Origin: Albula goreensis
Taxonomy: Eukaryota > Chordata > Actinopteri > Albuliformes > Albulidae
Reading direction: 5' to 3'
Assembly (NCBI GenBank): GCA_022829145.1
Contig: CM040745.1
Span: forward strand, 22,598,906 to 22,662,905
Length of the DNA: 64,000 nucleotides
Position numbers and translations under genes: made by a program. Within the stretch, counting starts at the first letter, position 1. Each line of letters starts with the position of its first letter. Positions 24,650 to 37,978 of this stretch are shown here, piece by piece. The notes below the pieces were generated by a model that was not told the DNA's origin, searched no databases, and saw only the letters and a program-made list of their open reading frames with translations.

Positions 24650-25040
24650 CATCACCTGATATTACCCCTTTATGGTCATCATCAGGAGATGCTTGAAAAG
24701 CAGCCATGCTCCTTTCCCACAGTTTATGGAACCAGTGCCCTTCATCTTGGTTATTTTGCAGTCTGGAGTTACATTATGCAGTCCTACCATGGACATTAAT
24801 TATGCGTCACCACTCTCAGAGCTGTACCATGTACTGTGCATCGTGCAATTTTCAAGATGAAGGCAGTGATTTGCTCCAGGGTGGCTCTCTTGACCCTTGG
24901 TATGGCCAGTGTGGAGTTAGTTCAAAGCTGACAGCTTCACCCTGAGTGCACAGATAGCGAGACATATCCTTCTTATTTGTGGTTGCCAGAAGTGCAGCTA
25001 AAGAACTCCGGAGTTGACACATTATCCTCTATGACTGCTA
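24650..25040. other. Candidate conserved element in proposed intron
   Basis: Mixed composition with ATTAATTATGCGTCACCAC, GCTCCAGGGTGGCTC, GACCCTTGGTATGGCCAG and CTAAAGAACTCCGGAGTTG. Two overlapping plus-strand frames (24672-24860, 24706-24945) are probably a by-product of the higher GC. An alternative or additional exon cannot be excluded. Confidence 0.22.
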
Positions 25041-25086
25041 CAGCCATTTGGTAATCCCTGTTGCATAAGAATGTGCTTTCTGGTGT

Positions 25087-25190
25087 TTTATTATTATTAC
25101 TAATACTGTTATTATTATTATTATTGTTATTATTAGTATTAGTATCACCTGTGGTAGTGATAACAACAACAACAAATAATAATAACAACC
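25087..25190. repeat. (ATT)n microsatellite mirrored by (AAC/AAT)n
   Basis: A TTA/ATT tract of about 55 bases is followed by TATCAC-CTGTGGTA-GTGATA, a six-base stem around an eight-base loop, and then an AAC/AAT tract. The two tracts are partly complementary, so the whole can fold as one long imperfect hairpin. Confidence 0.85.
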
Positions 25191-28100
25191 AAGATTTCAT
25201 CATTCGTATCTGAAAGAGAGAGGTGGGGCTGTCTAGCTGTATTTCAGATTAAGTGTCATATTCGTGTACAGTTGTATTATTTTTATATCCCTGTGTTTTG
25301 CAGTGGCTTAGTGTTGTCTTGTTGTTTATAGAGGTTATTGCAAAATCCTGTAATGTTAAAAACTTTGGTCACATAACTGCAACATAGAGCCCACATGCTG
25401 TACCCCTGAAAAGACTTGTTTCTTTAATAACATTCGGGTTTCACTGAAATTTTATACAGTGTCTGATTTTGTGATATTGGCATTATGCTGGATAAATCAT
25501 ACAGTTCCCTCATACGGTATGATGTATGTCTACTGTTATATTACTGAAATCAGTAAACTGGCTGCACACAGCTGTGCTCATGCAGTACTCTACCATACTC
25601 TATGCTACCCTGGATGATAGAATCTGAGTGAGAATGAGACTAGAAGATATTGAATCATATGAACAACTCCTCTATTTCTTTCTTATTTGTATATAATAAA
25701 TAAATATCATTGATATGAAACAGGAAGGCCTTTTTTAATGTGTTGGTTCAATTATCACACATTAATGTGCAATTCATGCAATGTAACAGACTTCACCAAT
25801 ACAGACTACATGGAAGAGGCACCTGTGCCAGCGTTTGGAAGATGTGATGTGCCAGCATTTTGAAACATCCTGAGTATATCCCCAACATGTGTGCACGATC
25901 ATACCTGGCTAGCTGGGATGGAAAAGGAGAAAGATGGACTTCTAGGTGGAAAATTTTAATTTAATAAAATTGTCTGATGGCTTTTCAGACAGCAATGCTA
26001 ATCTGTGCAGTTTGCTCTTATTATCATTTGCAATAGTGTGTTCCCAATTAAAAATATACAGTAACATTCAATCTGATTTACTTGATTCCAAATGTAAATA
26101 TTCTTGATTTAAAAAGAAATATTCATTGTCTATGTAAGTTATTCCTTACAAATAATGACAGAAATTCAGGAGATGAGTTAATATCTAATGATTCAATATA
26201 ATTTCTTTAATTATTTAATCATTTGACAACCATTATATATGAGACTCAATTTTATACAACAACTTCCATAGCTCCAGTTTTACAGAAAGTGGATGGCAGT
26301 AGCAATATAATCAGATTTACAAATAGTTTGGCAAATCCTTTTGATAAGCTACCTCTGTAAAAATAAAATCTTTAAAAAATTGAAACAAAAGAAAGATAAA
26401 ATGAGGACAGACCAGAATAACAGATGTATATGTATGGGGGTTTGCTTTTTTTTTAACCTTCTGAAGCTGGTACAAATTTGCATGTTTTCATCTTCACAAT
26501 CTATAAACATAATCTTTCAAATAATATGCAGTTTGGCTAAATTAGTGTACATAACAAAAATTAGTTTGCTACCTAGCATCAGTATTTTCTTATATGGTAT
26601 TCGCTGTCGGACACATTTGTTTACATTTTGAAATCTGACACTGCTTGGCACAGTGTTCTTGTTGTTCAGTTAATTTATTCTTTATAAGTTGGAGAAGATC
26701 CACAATATTATTCATATACAGGAAATGTTCTTTGTTTATAATTGGATAGTTTAGAAAAGGCCTCTGGTTGAGTCTGTAAAGGAGCTTACCATGGGTGCAG
26801 ACAGGGCATTCTGCTCCAGGTTCAGTTATTCTTACCTCAGCAGCTTGCTCTGGTCACAAGTGTGTACTGGACTGAAACAGTAAGTGTTGTCCTATCAGCG
26901 GTAGGCAGTGTTTATTTGGTCTCGGTTTCTGCTGTTCTTTGGGTTACTGATGCATTAGTCCCATTTAGGTGAGAGACTTATCATTCGTGGGCCACAGTCT
27001 GCTGACAAAGTCTGCTTGTGGCTTGTAGGGTCAGTGACACATTGCCCAGTTCAGTGGTGATTTGTATGCTCTTCAAGCTTAAGTTTACCTAATGTTAATT
27101 TTCAGGTTTTTCATTTTGAAAAAAATCAGAAAATACATTTCAGTACTTACTGTAGATATCATATCATGTTGCAAACTTAAGCAATAAAGCTCACAGTGCA
27201 GTGCTTATCTAAAGATTGAGTTTTTTTCACTTTAAGCTTATGCAGTTCTTCATATCGTCAGGGCTATGTTTTGGTGTAACACCAATCCAAAAATCTGAAC
27301 CACCTCATCTGTATTGTACTCACAACCTGTTGAAACTTTAGTCTTGAGGTTATGGGGTACATGCAGGTTTCACCTGCAGGTGTAAAACAAACTGTTTTCT
27401 TCCTTTTACTTCTGTTCATTGTTTCTCATGATGGGCTGTAGGGAGGTTTGACCAGTGTGAAGTGTGATTAGTAGACCATTGATGCTTGGCCCCATTCAGT
27501 GACATCATTTGTTTTGTTTAGCCTACATTGTGCATCGCCAATGAGATTTTTTTAAAATAGAGTTACAGTGTCGAGATCGTTTCAAATGGGCCATGTTCTA
27601 AACTGAGCACAGTGAGAGTTTACTCGAGCTGTTGTGTTTGCATCCTATTATTTACACCCCTTCATTGTCTTAATTTGCATCTCAAGACATGCATTTTCAA
27701 CCTGATGCAACCTGTGCAATCTGCTGTATCATACTGAGAGCTGAAGTGATGAAATGAACAAATATACTTCTTATGCTAAGGAGAAAATATAACTGTGGGC
27801 CATGACACTCATTTGTTTTACCCTATTTTTTTGTATTTTTTAGTTGGTTGTTGTTCTCTCAATATTTACTCACCAAGTTATTCAAAACTGTGAAATTATT
27901 TGGCAAGAAATTTATAGCTGCATATCACTACAGCATTTCACAGAAAAAATTGACCAAATATATATCTTGTGGTACTTCCACTCAAATCTGTATAAATAAA
28001 TTGAGTATGAAATTATATTTGAATGGAAATGAGGCGGTTGGTTGTGCAACAATGACCTAATTTCACCAAAACAAATAAGGGATTGTTTGACAGCAGTGAG

Positions 28101-28855
28101 TGTAAAATGAATTGTATGCTTTGGTCAGTCAACTATTACTTCTGTATCTGTGGAAGCTTCTAGTTCCTGTGATCAGAGACGTATTCACAGAAAAGGTATG
28201 TGCCTTTTAAGACCACAAGTCTACCCGTACCCTCCATAAAAACAGAAATTTCCCAGCCCTAAGTGCTTTGACGGTGTGCTATGTTGCATCCTTATTGACT
28301 ATTTATCCGAATAAGCTTCTTTAATGTTTATGTTCTACAGCAGTGTGCCAAGTGGGAAATGTTGCAAATATGCTAAAGGTACACAGTTTTTATGATCTCA
28401 ATTTAATCCAGACAAATGAGTTTCAAGGTAATGATACGACAGGTTCTGTGACTGCTCACTCAGTGATATATACATTCCATTCCAGACGTTAATGATATAG
28501 CTGTATATAGTTGTCCTGCTACATAAACTGGGGCTATTAAACGGCGTGGCTGCTAAATATAAAAGCCAACTGAACTCTAAATTGCAGACAAATACTGTGA
28601 GGCGATAAGCAATGTTATAGGCAACACTATGATTCTTCATCTATTACTCATTTAAATTATATTTTTACTTCAATGTAAGCAGCAAATATGTACACTACAT
28701 CAAAGTGGTGATTCAGTGATGTTTTCTTTCAGTATGTAAGAACTAGCATGCTGAGGAGCTTGTGGATTTATTGCATGCATGTCTGTAATAAGATGTACAT
28801 TTTAACAGAAAATTCATAAAATGTCTTATAAATGAAGCTTTAAGTGAGGTTTATG
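25191..28855. other. Proposed intron, nothing recognised
   Basis: AT-rich, with chance frames at 26341-26631 and 27848-28060. A somewhat richer patch at 26760-27050 has no matching splice-site pair or frame. No mobile element is named here. Confidence 0.35.
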
Positions 28856-28859
28856 CTGT

Positions 28860-29070
28860 ACTCAGTGGCAGGAAGGTTGAGTGGGGCATTTTCCTTATTT
28901 TGTAAGCAACAGAGGAGCAAATGAATGTGGTGAAAAGCAATTATTGCAGGAAGGGCCATTATTGCTACATGCTGAAAGGGAATATGCATTTTTAATTCAT
29001 TTCACTTAAAGCACCAGTCTCCTTGTAAGGTTAATAATGCACGGTGTCCTAGCTGCTGTACGTTGCTAGC
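28860..29070. other. Candidate conserved non-coding element
   Basis: Contains AAAGCAATTATTGCAGG, GGGCCATTATTGCTACATG, GGAATATGCATTTTTAATTC and AAGGTTAATAATGCACGG: at least four homeodomain/POU-like cores within 210 bases, and no frame. Confidence 0.27.
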
Positions 29071-30858
29071 TGACTTTACATTTTTGTACAAAATCACATT
29101 ATCCCAATCAAGTTCCTGTATTTGCTCATGACTCCTGCAAAACAAAATGAATCTTAGCAGACCATGTATTCATGCCACTGACCAATTTTTTATATCCTAG
29201 CATGTAATCTAACATAGTAAAACTGCATTTTTGTGTAATTTTCCTGTTTTAAAATTCTTTGTTTTCATTCTTGTTTTGGTAGTTCACTGCAATCATATGA
29301 GAGAGCAGTTAAGTGAATGAAAAGCTCATTGAACTGAGAAAAATATGTGATGTGTTATGCGTAGCTTATCCAGCCATTTGTTGTAATACAAAAACTGCTT
29401 GCCTGCTGTGTATGGCAAACATTGCTCAGGATCCTGCTGTCACATTAACACTGTTATTTACCTAGGCCTCTGCTTTCTTCTGTTTGGGGTGTGTAGAAAA
29501 TGTGTATTACCTTTTGATTACTGTATGATGTACTGCTACACCATGTAGCTCAAGCAGAAAGGGAATCATTGTCATGTTACCAAAGTAAATTATGAAGATG
29601 TAGAAGCATTTTCGTCAATGTACTAGTTAGGAGATTTATTCTGTTGTCCACTGCTTGGCTCCTCACTAAAGCAGCCGGAAAATAATGTTGATGTTATAGC
29701 CTAAATCACTTTGGCACAGTGTGACTGACTTTAAGCTACAGGCTGAAGGTCCTCACATGCACCTCATGAGAGATAAATCTCATTATATTAGTGGCCTTTA
29801 GGTGCAGCCATTAGTTAGTGTGTCAGAATTTATAACTTTTAGGAATCTAAAGGTTCCTGAGGCCTTTCTGTAAGTCAGTTTTAATGACCTTTTGAAACCA
29901 CATGAGTCAACAGTTCTCTGAACATCCTAAGTTTGAGGAGGGGGAGAAACCAAACTTATGATGCCTGCTGAAGTATTAAAGCCATTAAAACTAAAGAGTT
30001 TACAAACCAGACTCAATTCGTAACAGGGCATGACATTTAATGATTTCTCCGGACACACCACATGGTGAAATATAGACTGAACTTAAATTAAATGCTCGTT
30101 ATGGTAATATAATGTACCAATCAGCATTAAATTGACTTGCCTCCAGCTATACCAGCTTCAATGAATATGATTAGAGTCAAGTTTCCTTGGTAGTAGGTCA
30201 TGGCCATCAATCATAATTTTTTCACGGGCATTTCCTACCAGCTATATTGTGTTCAAGACATTTATGGTGTATTTTCTACTCTTGGACATGACTATCTATC
30301 TTGTGAAGACTGGTAGTGTACATGCAGTTAACTTGAACTGGAGAAAAAAGAATTTGGTCAATAGCAATGATATATGGAAGCATTGGTAGAGTGTACTGTT
30401 ATGCCCAATTAAATCTCCCCTCTGGAGATTTCCTTGTCTAATGGTATCAGTTGACTTCAAAATTGTAGTGCCTACTGGAGACATTGATTGTAATAGATGA
30501 TGATGCACAATCAAATCTTCCCATTGGCATTTCTATGTGCACAAAGGTTGACAGCAGTAGTTGTGGACAGCACTAGCCATTATATGTCTTTACATTTAAT
30601 AGTCAGGGTTTGAGTACTGAACACAATGTTGGATACTCTGCCGACGAATTATCGTACAACTAATATTAATTAAAAGTTCATCTATGCGTGTTCCACAAAC
30701 AATAATTACCATGCACAGAAACTGATAGTGACCTTTTGGTCAGTCTGAATGGATGACTTGCATCTACTGTAATGACTCATAACTGATAAACCCATCAGCC
30801 AGGCCACAGGGCTTGTGAGCCTTTGGATGTCTTTGCTGAATGCAAAAAAAATCAAATA
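29071..30858. other. Proposed intron, nothing recognised
   Basis: No frame with a motif, no named repeat and no structured RNA visible. A minus-strand frame at 30296-30514 has no domain. Confidence 0.35.
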
Positions 30859-30873
30859 TACACACACACACGC

Positions 30874-30911
<38 letters not shown>

Positions 30912-30924
30912 CTGTGTGTGTGTG
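30859..30924. repeat. (CA)n-GCATATAT-(TG)n palindromic microsatellite
   Basis: A CA run passes through CGCATATATG into a longer TG run. Because CA and TG runs on one strand are complementary, the first part can form a cruciform, and the alternating purine/pyrimidine track can adopt Z-DNA. Confidence 0.95.
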
Positions 30925-32595
30925 AAGGCTGATTCCTATAAAATCAGAGAGTCTTTTTAAACAGTCCCATCTTTTTTTTACTTTCTTTTTCGAATGCCTA
31001 GCTACATTTATTGGCCTGTTTTTTCACTGTGACTCCATCTGGTGGAGCTGTGCTGTTTGTGCATCTTAGCAGTACACTGGTAAAGAAAAACTGCACCTGT
31101 GGTTGCCTGATAATGAATGCCAGTGAAGATAGTTAAGGACAATGAGTCAGTTAGATTTGTTGCTGTGAAGCTCTTTAATGGGAATTATTGATGACGAATA
31201 TGGAATGCTTTAGAAATTTGTGTTCATGGGGAGACTTAGTCATTAATGTGTGACCACACCAAAAAAACAGGCTCAGTTTTGTTCTGCCATTGGCTTTAGT
31301 AATGATGAAGCAGTAGCAAAGCTATGCCTACCTCTGTTTTATATTTTATTGTCATGTTTATAGTGGACTTTATGGGTTATTGTTATGAGGTAATATCTTG
31401 ATAAGCTGTCAGTCCAGATCGTGGCATTAAAATGTAAATGAAGTACTGTATCTGGTAATGAGGCTCTGGTTACTAGATGCCTCTTCTGAAGGCAGACTTG
31501 AGGTTAAAATGAGCTGGCCTAATTGTTCTACCTGTGCCATCTCAGCTATTTTCAGAACCACTTTCTAAGAGTTTCAGAACTGCTTTCTGAAATGGTGCAA
31601 CTAGCTTCTAAGCACATACTTCAGATACTCGGAGTTCTAAGCATTTGCATTGTGAAGCTTATTATTTTGCTACATCGTGGGAGTGGCTAGTGTCAAATAT
31701 CTGCGTTTCCTTGCAGCCTGGCAGACATTTCCTCTGGGTTTGGCTCCACAGGAATCCAGTGGCGTTTTCAGCTGACAGTCTGGAAAGCATAATTAAGCAA
31801 GAGTTATGATTGGCAATGAGACTGCAGGGTAATTGTAGACTGTCTTTCTGGGGGGGACACTTAAGCAGGAAAATGAGTGGTATGTATTCATGCAAGTATG
31901 TCTTGTCTTGAATAAAGATATATTTACTAAAAACAAAAACTGTATAATAAATTCTGAAAGTTGTAAGGATGAGACAGTACACCAAACTCTCAATATTATG
32001 TGATTTGTGAAACAGCCACGATACAATATACATTATGGTTCAGTCTCCTAATAAATGAAAAACATGTAACAATATGATTTAAAAACTGTTCAGTTAGTTC
32101 AAAGGGAAATGCATATCATTTTCCTTAAAAATGTAATTATCCTCATAGAAATCATTGTAGGAGGTGTCACAATGTTAATGTTATTTTACAGTCAATTATT
32201 TCTATTGTTTAACCAAACCAAATCAAATAAAATGTATTTAATGAGAATATAGCATAGGGAACTCATCCGCTAGTTTCACAGCCAGTTTCACAGTCAATGC
32301 AATCTAAATTTGTCAACATCAATGTGAATCTGAAAGCTGTGCCACAAACATCATAGGAAAACATAATGTCCTATGGTGTGTGTAGTATAAACACAAACAT
32401 AGTAGTATTTTTTTTATTTTACACATGCTCCATATTTGAGGTTTTTTGGCACTCTGCAATATACATAATTTTCATGTTGCCATACCAGTACACAACTGGA
32501 ATGTCTCATGCCTCAAAATTTGTAAATATGATTTTGTCAAGTACTGACTTCTGTCTCATTCATTAAGGAGGTGTAAAGCTGTTGATGCTTGTTTC
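30925..32595. other. Proposed intron, nothing firm
   Basis: Overlapping minus-strand frames at 31662-32033 have no domain. A patch at 31435-31560 (GCTCTGGTTACTAGATGCC, GGCCTAATTGTTCTACC) has enhancer-like texture but is weaker than the blocks listed separately. Confidence 0.35.
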
Positions 32596-32599
32596 AGCT

Positions 32600-32960
32600 A
32601 TGCTTCACAGCCTCAAGCTTCCTTTCTGGCGCTGCAGATCATGCATGCATGTCCCACATTTTGGTCGCTGTGGTGACAACATGGTTACAACTGCCACCTC
32701 TTCCTGGATTAATCAGTGAATTTTTATAGGCATTTAGTGTTTGAGAGAGGTTGAGCAGAGTCCCGTCCTGCTCTCTGAGTGATGTGACCACATATCTCAC
32801 CTCAGCAGTGGCGAGACGTGTGGGGGTAATACTGTTTGGCAAGATGGCAGACTGTGATGCATACTGAGCTCAGAATGAATTTATTTATGTTGCTCTCTAA
32901 TCAGCCCCTGCCAAGTCACCTCCCCGCAAATCTCATAAAACTCATTCCCATTAAAGCAAA
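32600..32960. other. Candidate conserved non-coding element
   Basis: About 360 bases of balanced composition. It includes GGCGCTGCAGATCATGCATG, TGTCCCACATTTTGGTCGC, CCTGGATTAATCAGTGAAT (paired-type homeodomain core), GTGATGTGACCACATATC and a run of TCTAATCAGCCCC. A 67-codon minus-strand frame overlaps it with no recognisable domain. It is among the strongest enhancer-like blocks in the window by eye. Confidence 0.3.
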
Positions 32961-32999
32961 TTAAATTTACTTTGTCCCATTACTATGCTGCCTTCTGTT

Positions 33000-33480
33000 G
33001 TCAATACTATCAGGATATACGATGAGTTTGTGCTGTGGTTTATAAATGTCTTTGCCTGGGCTGTCACAACTCATGAATTGAATACAGTTGGGACTGAGAT
33101 GCCAAATAATTTCCTGCTCCAATACTCTGGTCCCTCTATTTGTCCCTTTGGAAAACTTAGACCAAACTGTTGACAGTATGTTTCCTCTATGTTATGGCAA
33201 GGGCAGGTTTTCAGCTTTGCTGAGAGTTCATTTTGCAGCTATGCAATGCATCCTTTCTCCTTTTCAAGTCTCTGTGCACTGAAAAACAAAACAGCTCAAT
33301 ATCATATTCACTCAAATGTGCAATTCAGTTCATCCAGTCACTTGGAAAAAATGGCTGTGCCTTTCACATTTCCATAAATGAAAGCACAAATAAGGCTCTT
33401 TGCATTTATGCATATTAGGCCCTGTTTATGTTATGCTGCCAACCTCCCAGTCATCCATGGTCTCCACACAGGTCAGTGCA
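33000..33480. other. Mixed-composition block with overlapping short frames
   Basis: Four plus-strand frames of 61-64 codons overlap between 32985 and 33418 in different phases, which points to few stops by composition and not to a gene. TTTGCATTTATGCATATTAG contains an octamer/POU-like core. It may continue the preceding candidate element. Confidence 0.22.
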
Positions 33481-34922
33481 TCATCCCTGTTATGTTTAAA
33501 GTATAGATGTGAGTAATGTGCAGCTTTGAAAATGATTCATTGTTTTAGACCAGTAATGGTAATCAGCCAGTGCTGTTGTTTCATTCAGTGCATTTTGAGT
33601 GACACACAACTGAGCCAAGTTAGCGCTTTATTGAAATTGAAAATTGTTTTCAGCTGGCAGCTGATTCTTTTAAAATGCAGCCACAAAAATGTGACCTAAT
33701 TGCCAGTTAAAATCAGTAGAGCTAAAAGAGTCTCCTAAAAGTGATTCCCTAAACAAAAAGCTGAACAGTTCGATGCACACCTTCACTCCATTTACCAATT
33801 CACTTTTCCTGAGTAAAAACACATTTTTTTTTTCATTTTCTCTTTTCTTTCTTTTCTAGAATGTGCAGATACTGAGATTTACCACTAATAGTATATAAAC
33901 TTGATGCACATGTGATGCTACATCCAATGTGCACCCCTTTTCATTAAAGTAACAATCATATGAGTATGGAACCTATAAAGCTGCTAGCCAATGCTGATTG
34001 AAACATGGTAGTAATGTCATGTGGATGCAGTTCCATGTTATTGATGAACAGTATTGTGCTGTCAGTTGCCAGAGATGAAAGTGCTGCAGCATTGTACCAC
34101 TGTACCCTTTTCATAAGTTAATTATTGTAAGTTTCTTTAGTGTAATCTTTGGTCTAAAAATCTCTTCATCTTTTTCACAATTATTTTAAAAGGGTGTTAA
34201 TCATTTGCCATTTAATCATTTAAATGACAAGAGTTTAATAATCATTTTAAGCAATCAGGGTTTTCAGTGCATGGGCTAATGTCAATTTAATACATTATTT
34301 ATTTATTTATTCCTGATGGTAGTTTCAATCAATAACAAAACAACAGTCCAGTCAGCAGTCTTGTACTTCACAAAGTCTTTTGATTACAACAATTGTTGCC
34401 ACTGTAATGTACTGGTTTCTTCAGGAGACTGTTGAATACAGATAGTAAAACACTGTAAGGGTGGGGGATTTGGCCTAAAATAATAACCTCCCAGCTTATT
34501 CTAAGTGTGTGTATCAGCCATGATGTAGCCAAACTATGGTGTGATAAGGAGAGAAAAAGAGAAAAAGGTATTGGTCTTCTGACAGACAAAAACTGCAGAG
34601 ATGGATTTGGTGTATACTTATTTGTATATAGACCAAATAAGAACAATAGAAAAAAAATGTAAAAAACCAAAAGACAAAACTATATCATACAAAAGAGGTG
34701 AAACCTACATTCACAGGAAGAGTGGCTTCAATTAGGGGGAGAGTAAACTAAACAATGTGTGAGGAAGATACATGTGACTTATTGATTGTTATGTTTATGT
34801 TTTCAAGTGTAACTGGCTAACCCAGCTGTTTGAGCAAAATATCACTCTGAAACACATCTAAATTTTGTATGAAAGACTTGAACCATTTTATATTAAGCAT
34901 CTTTATCAACCAGAAATCATTT

Positions 34923-34936
34923 GGGGGGGGGGGGGG
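34923..34936 (+). repeat. G14 homopolymer
   Basis: Fourteen consecutive G followed by TAGGGTG. G-runs of this length are rare in such AT-rich DNA and may fold as a quadruplex. The length may be imprecise if the read technology compresses homopolymers. Confidence 0.9.
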
Positions 34937-35091
34937 TAGGGTGTTGATTTGATTGGCATGATAAAGACCCATTTCCAAGGACCTTAGAAACTGACTTTTT
35001 TAATGAATGTAACATTGAATGCTGACACTGGTCCAATTTTAGATCAGTATGAAAAGGCAGAGAATTTACAAGATTTAAGCCTCTTCTCACA

Positions 35092-35148
35092 TAAAATAAA
35101 TAAATAAATAAATAAAAATAAATAAATAAATAAATAAATAAGTAAATG
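35092..35148. repeat. (AAAT)n microsatellite
   Basis: About fourteen AAAT units with one AAAAAT slip. The minus-strand Leu-Phe-Ile-Tyr frame over it is an artefact. Confidence 0.95.
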
Positions 35149-37978
35149 ACCAACATAAAATAATGCCATACTTCATGATGTCATGCAGGGTTTCATGGAC
35201 AGAAAAGTATAGTTGTCATACTGCCCACCCCTAATACAAACCTGTCTTGGTTTCATTCCAGTACCTTCAGTTGTACAAAACTAAGTGCTCTACTTATGGA
35301 AGACATATGCATTTGCCTGAATGTCTGAAACTGTGAATAGCAAGTTCAATATTGAAAACTAGTACTAGCCTCGCAAGCTGCATGTAATGTCTATAATAAT
35401 CACTCCACGATTACAATAAATGAGATAAATGGCTGCAGAAACTGCTGACTGGTTTCTAATCTAATCCTGTATACTTTATTCTTGGCTCATGAAACCTCAC
35501 TGCAAAATAGTATTTATACTTGAAGATGTTTCAGTAGATTTTATGTAAAAGTTTTCATTTTAATATTTGTCAATCATATTTTCTCCAGTATATACTCCAT
35601 CTTATAGCAGTGTTCATTGTGGTAAGTTAATAAAAACTAGAGAAAATTAAATGAGTGCTGGCCTAAGGACTTTTATTTATTTATTTATTTATTTGTGAAC
35701 AGCATGTATGGCACAAAGAGTAATATGTTATACAACAGTGCTGATAAGATGTGAAATTACATGCCTGCAGCAAATATTGTGAAATGAAATGCTGTTTGTT
35801 GTTAATTTTCTGTTAAGACCACTGGTGCTTACATACTGGTGCTTGCTGGTAAAACAGCCCATGACTCTTCAGCATGTGAACATATTTTTCCTCAGAATGG
35901 GACAGTATTGATCTTGTACAGATCAAAAGATTAACATGTCAGTCTTTTTCTCTGGTTGTCTAGCTTTGTTATTGCTGTACCCTCAGTACCATGATTTTAA
36001 AAGTTTCCAAGCACATGATCAGGTTATTGAGAGAATGTTCTTTATTCTACCCTTACATATGCAGCCTGACATGACGCCTCTGCTCAATAATGAAATTATG
36101 CGGATTTTGGCAAGGACACTATTCTTTTGAAAAAGGATAAAATAATGTATAGTAACATTTTCAAGTTGTCAAACATGTTTTTTTTTCATTGCAATTGTAT
36201 CCAACTTTGTGAGAGAAAGCAATGAGTCAACATTAGTTATTAGAGTGAAGAAGTATGCATACAAGCACTGCCTATGAAAGTGCATAATCTTCTCATTTTT
36301 CACATTTGCATTTATCTTCTCATATAATGTGTCTGGAACAGTACAGAGTCATCATGATCAGGTGCAATCTTCTGATAAATCATCATCATTCAGTGGTGCA
36401 TATCTATGGATTTGTATACTGAGAGGATTATTGAGCCAGCTGCATCCACCCATTTCAAGTTTCCAGACACAAGATGTGGTTATTGGGGAAATTTTCAGTA
36501 TCCCTTGATATGCTGCCCGAAATGATGCCTATGTTAATTAATGAAATTACAGTGCTTTTGCAGTCTCCTTTATACACATGGTCCCTGTTAATGTATTGGG
36601 ACATTGTTGTTGGGTCTTTCATTGGACTGGATTGCTAATCAAACTTACTTGCTGAGCTTCAGCTATTTGTTAGGAGCAAGTTACAGGGTATTATGTCAAG
36701 TGTATTTTCCACATTGTATGTATTTACAAAAAAAGAAATGATAATTCAGAACAAATAAGGCAGAACACATGAAAGCAAAAAAAAAAATGTGAAATGAGAT
36801 TTAGCAATGCTAATCATGGAGAACTATGACAAAGACACATAGCTGGCACATTTCTGCACAATGTATCAAGTAATATGAGAGTCTGTTCCATTTGATGGTA
36901 TATCTAAAGTGGACAAAAAGGTTGCAAAACTATGATAATATGGTATGATGGCCTCCACATAAAAATAAAATTATGAGACCTCAGAGTGCAGTGCATTCTC
37001 CAGCTTGAATAAAGCATGACTAAGCCAGTATCGTAGCTGCAACAACATTGGCCACTAGTGGTTACAATGTACATTGCGCCCATGCTTTGACATTTCTTCC
37101 CTCCTCATTGTCTTTGGCAGCTTTGGCTGCTTTTTCTCTGTCAGAATCTCAGCTTCTTAACATTCTGTCAGAGTTGCAAAGACTGTAATGGGTGTGCAGT
37201 GACAAGTTAGTATACACAGCATTTCTCTCAGTCCAGATGGATTTATCCATTCAAATGGCAATAAAAGGAGCTACTTTCTATTTTATGAATTAAAATCCAC
37301 TGCCCCATATGTACAGGGTGATGTCATTTGCCCTGTGGCTCTTGCTCTTTTATTTTAGTAGCACAACATTTATGGTTAGTATTACAGCCATTAAGAATTC
37401 ACTTAGATTTTGAACTTCTTACAGAATGATTTCTAGGATTTTGTACATGAAAAGCACTGTATCTACTTTGTGAATTAAGGGAGGTCTGAGTAATATCCCT
37501 AAGGTGAAAAGACACTGAACAGAGAAAAACCTATGTCTTTGTAAGATCTGACACAGTACAGACAAACCCTTGTTTCAAATTTCAAAACATGATAGTCTCA
37601 AGCAATACACCCTGTAGTATATGCTTGATTTGATACTAATGAGTTTGTGTGGATGTCTTATTAAAATGTTCAGTCTAATCCTATTTATGATGCTGGGTGG
37701 CTCATCCTGTTAAGGCATTCTTGCAGTGTGGATGGGCCCTACAGTATTGAATCCGGTCCATGACTTTAATTCCTTTCAATTATTGCATGGTAGGCACTTT
37801 ATTGTAAAATGAGATTAAATCACTCAGTCTCTCATAAATGTGTGACACCCACCTGGGTGATACATGGATGTATATAAAGCAATTTGTAGAAGAACAGTCA
37901 CAGTGCTCACCATTATTTCAGATTAAAAGGAAAGTTATAAATTATTTCTAGTTGTCCTTGTAATGAGAAGATTTTCAT

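Larger units (their letters stand above)
33481..37978. other. Proposed intron, simple repeats only
   Basis: Contains a G14 run at 34923-34936, (AAAT)n at 35092-35148 and (TTTA)n near 34297 and 35671-35693. No gene or named mobile element. Short frames lack motifs. Confidence 0.4.

Noticed and set aside
26760-27050. Possible internal exon in the proposed intron
   Set aside because: The GC-richer patch has no uninterrupted frame between credible acceptor and donor sites. The AAACAGTAAGTG phrase lacks the required G before the donor GT.
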